NCBI GenBank assembly: GCA_934096075.1
Contig: CAKOLN010000006.1
Coordinates: 1-64,000, forward strand
DNA: 64,000 nt
Reading direction: 5' to 3'
Source: an uncultured Bacilli bacterium
Lineage (GTDB): Bacteria; Bacillota_I; Bacilli_A; RF39; UBA660
The position numbers and the translations under genes were made by a program. A model generated the notes under the pieces. That model made no database searches. It worked only from the letters and a program-made list of their open reading frames with translations, and had not been told where the DNA came from. Of the stretch, positions 61,218 to 64,000 are shown one piece after another (positions within the stretch are counted from its first letter, which is position 1; every line of letters starts with the position of its first letter).

Positions 61218-62888
61218 TTATTTACAACTACCCTCATAGTCTATCTCATATGGACTTTCTGGGGTTCCATTACCTGACTTAATTTTAACACATGATGATA
61301 ATGATAGTGATGGACGTATGGCACTTGGAGAAGACATTACACTAACAACTATACCACCATAGTTAAGGTCATCAGATTGAAACATATAATTACTAGATTC
61401 GGGAGAAATCAGCCACCAACTTTCGTAACCCATTATAGAGTTTCCTTCACTGTTTGTATAATACCATGCATATGGGCTATTTAAACCTGTATATACTTTT
61501 CCCCCAGCAAAAACAACTTCATCGGCTGTCATAAGTGCTATTGGATATTTTAGCTGTCCGTTTCCTCCACCTGTTGTACTTGCACTAAATTTATCAGTTA
61601 TAGCTTGTGCACTTTCAAATAATCCTCCATTTCCATCTCCTCCACATTTGTATGTCGGTGTTTTATTTGTATCTAACCTTGTAGAAGCACCATAAGAGAA
61701 CCTACTACTTGTTGAGTATGAATTGTTTTGAGTACTTCTATCATTACAATATATTGCATTTTTATTTATGTATTTATCATAATTATTTAGTAAATTGTTT
61801 TGATACCATGTGTCTACTGCTACTTTTATCGTACTATCATTTGTATTTAATCTATTATTTTCTAATGAACCACTTGTTCCATACATATAGCCTACATACA
61901 TTGGATCATAATAAGTACTATTATATGCTGATTTTCCTATATAACCACTCGTTGTATCATGGCTTGTTCCCGAATATAATAATCTTGTACTACCATCTTC
62001 ATTTGTTCTTATGATTCTCCAATACATATCATCTCCAGCACTTGCATATTTTTCTTCAGTACAATTTATATTATATGATGTTGCTGAAGTACATTCATCC
62101 ATAGTATTATATTCTTCATGCGATGTTGAAGATGAAGAATAATATCCCCAATACTTAACAATATCATTTTGATATTTTCCAAACTTCACCCAGTTTTTTG
62201 ATGTATTTCCTGAATAGTAGTATACTGTACTTCCATCTTCTGTTTTATTCGTTTGATATATTGTTCCTGTAGTATTTGCTACATTTATTACACTAAAGTC
62301 TGTTCTTTCACTTATTGTTGGATTATCTCTTAGTATAACTTCAGCTAATGTTGGCATTGGTGTTCCTTCTGATATATATAGTTTTCCACTTAATGTGGCT
62401 CCCATGTCATCTGATTGATCTATATTCGCATCGTTTGGATATTGTATTGTTATTGTATAGTTTTGAGTAGCTCCTTCATCTATTGATACACTGTATGCTA
62501 GTACTGTATCAGTTGCATTACTTCTTTTTGGTACATCTTCAAAACTTGTCATGTTGTATCCACCATCTGTACTTGTTATTTTATATTGTAGGTATCCTGT
62601 TGTTTTAAATGTATTTATTAAATCTTTTATTACTATATTGTATTTATATGTACTATTTGATTTATTCTCTACACTAAATGTTTTTGTCATACTCCAGTTA
62701 TCTTCAGCTACTACATTTTCTCCTGTTATGGCATCTCCATTATTAAATATTATCCTTAAATCTTTTGTATTTACTGATATATCTTTTTCTTTTCCTACTA
62801 TTTGTGTTGCAAAGTATGCTAATGATATTCCTATTAATGATATTAATACTACTCCTATTCCATACAATGCATATTTCTTTTCTTTCAT
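61218..62888 (-). CDS. SipW-type signal, DUF6273 surface protein 3
   Basis: A 556-aa exported protein with the same plan as protein 2: helix then SLAYFATQIVGKEKDISVNT, a beta domain (TKTFSVENKSNSTYKYNIVI), then DUF6273 with VYYYSGNTSKNWVKFGKY, an inserted Cys-containing stretch (HEEYNTMDECTSATSYNINC), LLYSGTSHDTTSGYIG, DPMYVGYMYGTSGSL, YPIALMTADEVVFAGG, a variable segment (about 455-525) and IRPSLSLSSCVKI. The ATG at 62888 follows GAAGGGAAG; a frame open to 62957 lacks an RBS. The only evident promoter lies in the repeat at 63076-63104, so expression may depend on that leader unit. Confidence 0.8.
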   Translation of the reverse strand: MKEKKYALYGIGVVLISLIGISLAYFATQIVGKEKDISVNTKDLRIIFNNGDAITGENVVAEDNWSMTKTFSVENKSNSTYKYNIVIKDLINTFKTTGYLQYKITSTDGGYNMTSFEDVPKRSNATDTVLAYSVSIDEGATQNYTITIQYPNDANIDQSDDMGATLSGKLYISEGTPMPTLAEVILRDNPTISERTDFSVINVANTTGTIYQTNKTEDGSTVYYYSGNTSKNWVKFGKYQNDIVKYWGYYSSSSTSHEEYNTMDECTSATSYNINCTEEKYASAGDDMYWRIIRTNEDGSTRLLYSGTSHDTTSGYIGKSAYNSTYYDPMYVGYMYGTSGSLENNRLNTNDSTIKVAVDTWYQNNLLNNYDKYINKNAIYCNDRSTQNNSYSTSSRFSYGASTRLDTNKTPTYKCGGDGNGGLFESAQAITDKFSASTTGGGNGQLKYPIALMTADEVVFAGGKVYTGLNSPYAWYYTNSEGNSIMGYESWWLISPESSNYMFQSDDLNYGGIVVSVMSSPSAIRPSLSLSSCVKIKSGNGTPESPYEIDYEGSCK

Positions 62889-62914
62889 CTTTTTTCTTCC
62901 CTTCTTCGAGCACG

Positions 62915-62940
62915 AAAAAATCCATAGACTTGTGCCTATG
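62915..62940 (-). other. Weak hairpin with U-run in the leader of DUF6273 protein 3
   Basis: Minus strand CATAG/CTATG stem, 8-nt loop, then GATTTTTT, between the short leader ORF and the DUF6273 start. GCAC/GTGC pairing offers an alternative fold. It could attenuate transcription. Confidence 0.35.
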
Positions 62941-62973
62941 AATTTAATGTAAAACAAAAACTATGAGAGTTAG

Positions 62974-63042
62974 TTAGTAATAACCCCCCCCGAAATTCGT
63001 ACCAAGTTTGGTACTTGATTCAAAGAGAATTAGTTCTTTCAT
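62974..63042 (-). CDS. Short leader ORF MKELILFE...FGGGYY, complete copy
   Basis: A 22-codon frame with its own promoter (63076-63104), GGAG RBS and ATG at 63042. It starts MKELILFESSTKLGT and ends FGGGYY; the three Gly codons are a run of eight G. The stop lies 85 bp before the DUF6273 start. The first 15 codons recur in copy A with one change. It could be a leader peptide. A shift by +1 gives a frame of further codons ending at a TAG near 62940, and no frame fuses it to the downstream gene. Confidence 0.5.
   Translation of the reverse strand: MKELILFESSTKLGTNFGGGYY
62984..62991 (-). repeat. G8 homopolymer in the leader ORF
   Basis: Eight G on the minus strand (eight C on plus). Tracts of this kind are rare in so AT-rich a sequence; length changes would alter the C-terminus of the leader peptide. 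Confidence 0.9.
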
Positions 63043-63111
63043 AGTTTCGTTTGCTCCTTTATTTTTTACATTTTTATTTTATCAAATCATTAGTTTTTAT
63101 TCAAGAGGTTT
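62998..63111 (-). repeat. Promoter/leader repeat, copy B (complete promoter)
   Basis: Matches 1-114 with five differences. It contains promoter, RBS, ATG and 15 codons. At the junction with unique sequence lies an inverted repeat GTACCAA-N2-TTGGTAC (62999-63014), inside the coding part, which would suit a recombination or binding site. Confidence 0.9.
63076..63104 (-). promoter_or_regulatory. Promoter of repeat copy B
   Basis: Minus strand: -35 TTGAAT (63099-63104), 17-bp spacer, extended -10 TGATAAAAT (63076-63081). It is the only clear promoter before DUF6273 protein 3. Confidence 0.75.
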
Positions 63112-63113
63112 TG

Positions 63114-64000
63114 TTACTTTTCTATACCTAAATATTCATATGTTTTATCAGTTACTTGTCTTCCTCTTATAGTTCTTTTTATAAATCCTTCTTGTAGAAG
63201 AAAAGGTTCTATTACATCTTCAATAGTTGTAATCTCCTCTCCAATACTTGCTGCAATAGATTCTATACCTACAGGTCCACCATTAAATTTATTTATTAAA
63301 CTTTCCAAATATTCTATATCTACACTATCAAGTCCATATTCATCAACATGTAATCTATCTAAACTTTGATTTGTTATTTCTTTATCAATTACACTTTTAC
63401 CGCTTACTAAAGCAAAATCACTAACTCTTTTTAATAGTCTATTAGCAATTCTAGGTGTTTTTCTACTACGTCTTGCTATTGTGATTGCTGCATCATCATC
63501 AATTTTTAAATCCAATACTTTAGCACTTCTCTTAACGATAGTTGCTAGTTCTTCTGTTGTATAATAATTTAATTTACAAGTTATACCAAATCTATCTCTT
63601 AAAGGACTAGATAAATCTCCAGCACGTGTTGTAGCACCAACTAAAGTAAATGGTGGTAAATCTATCTTAATGCTTCTACTTTGTCCTTCATTTCCTATAA
63701 TAATATCTAATTTAAAATCTTCCATAGCGCTATAAAGAATTTCTTCAATATACTTAGGTATTCTATGAATTTCATCTATAAATAAAACATCATATGGCTC
63801 TAAAGTACTTAATATCGCTGCTAAATCCCCACTTTTTTCAATTGTAGGACCACTAGCAGTTTTAATATTAACTCCAAGTTCATTAGCGATTATATGAGAA
63901 AGAGTTGTTTTTCCAAGTCCTGGTGGACCATATAACAAAACATGATCCAAACTCGTTTCTCTTATTTTAGCCGCACTTACAAAGACCTTAATATTTTCTT
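63114..64000 (-). CDS. ruvB: Holliday junction ATP-dependent helicase RuvB, partial
   Basis: Motor of the RuvABC branch-migration complex. The visible part runs from [20 protein letters not shown] at the right edge through Walker [13 protein letters not shown], Walker [11 protein letters not shown], sensor 1 LVGATTRAG, the Arg finger region SSPLRDRFG, and the winged-helix end [17 protein letters not shown]. The frame is open to the window edge, so about 30 N-terminal residues are outside; the internal ATG at 63950 is not the start. The repeat copy B follows its stop by 2 bp. Confidence 0.96.
   Translation of the reverse strand, partial: ENIKVFVSAAKIRETSLDHVLLYGPPGLGKTTLSHIIANELGVNIKTASGPTIEKSGDLAAILSTLEPYDVLFIDEIHRIPKYIEEILYSAMEDFKLDIIIGNEGQSRSIKIDLPPFTLVGATTRAGDLSSPLRDRFGITCKLNYYTTEELATIVKRSAKVLDLKIDDDAAITIARRSRKTPRIANRLLKRVSDFALVSGKSVIDKEITNQSLDRLHVDEYGLDSVDIEYLESLINKFNGGPVGIESIAASIGEEITTIEDVIEPFLLQEGFIKRTIRGRQVTDKTYEYLGIEK

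Noticed and set aside
1..64000. CRISPR arrays, insertion sequences, prophage or complete restriction systems
   Set aside because: No spaced direct repeats of CRISPR type, transposase motifs or phage structural genes were seen; RhuM is the only phage/island-associated family.
1..64000. Mycoplasma-type code with TGA as Trp
   Set aside because: Trp is encoded by TGG throughout, and TGA ends real genes, for example ireB in the GTGA overlap with ruvX.

Overview
The window comes from a very AT-rich, Gram-positive-type bacterium of the Bacilli lineage, probably an uncultured gut relative of the Erysipelotrichia/RF39 groups. The evidence is PolC, SigA, HrcA with CIRCE operators, an isoleucine T-box, IreB, TrmK, RnpM and the trmR-trhP-greA gene order known from Bacillus. 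TGA acts as a stop (for example at the end of ireB), so the genetic code is standard and not that of Mycoplasma. Nearly all genes lie on the minus strand. Most promoters that can be read have -35 and -10 hexamers 17 bp apart. The taxonomic placement is inference.

Layout from left to right. 1-4.8 kb: a truncated copy of a dispersed 114-bp promoter/leader repeat, then polC. 4.8-13 kb: accessory genes, including a sugar kinase-Smr-prepilin operon, a Fic-like protein with a broken catalytic motif, three tandem mTERF-like helical proteins, a RhuM island with gene remnants and a Nudix protein, broken up by rbgA and an ITPase. 13-20 kb: lepB, rplS, then hrcA-grpE-dnaK-dnaJ under a promoter flanked by two CIRCE elements. 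20-25 kb: ileS with its T-box and the first of three SipW-type/DUF6273 surface proteins. 25-32.7 kb: trigger factor, greA and the ireB-ruvX-DUF1292-mltG-trmR-trhP1-trhP2 operon, divergent from tRNA-Lys. 33-40 kb: envelope genes (CDP-alcohol transferase, polysaccharide deacetylase, MscL, thioredoxin-like lipoprotein) and a group of apparent sporulation genes (CotY/CotZ-like coat protein, a six-TM KinB-like kinase, a small Tyr/Pro-rich protein). 40-44 kb: dnaG-sigA-trmK with a convergent YqfQ-like gene. 44-56 kb: tandem secreted Cys-rich paralogues, queA, a second DUF6273 protein, holA, an RnfC-like protein and uvrC. 56-61 kb: a class III-type Fic protein, a candidate structured RNA, and rimP-nusA-rnpM-infB-rbfA. 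61-64 kb: the third DUF6273 protein behind a complete copy of the promoter/leader repeat, then ruvB running off the window.

The strongest unusual signals are these. (1) Three Spo0A-type boxes (TTCGACA) repeat at exactly 10-bp intervals in front of the orphan KinB-like kinase. Sites fitting the sigma-K pattern (AC-N16-CATAnnnTA) precede both the CotZ-like gene and the Tyr/Pro-rich gene, so the three together suggest a sporulation-linked locus. (2) A duplicated promoter-RBS-short ORF unit (peptide beginning MKELILFE) carries a G8 tract and a 7-bp inverted repeat in its coding part and drives a DUF6273 surface protein. (3) A roughly 115-nt RNA with its own promoter and two mutually exclusive hairpins lies upstream of fic. 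No database search was possible, so family calls rest on motifs read by eye.
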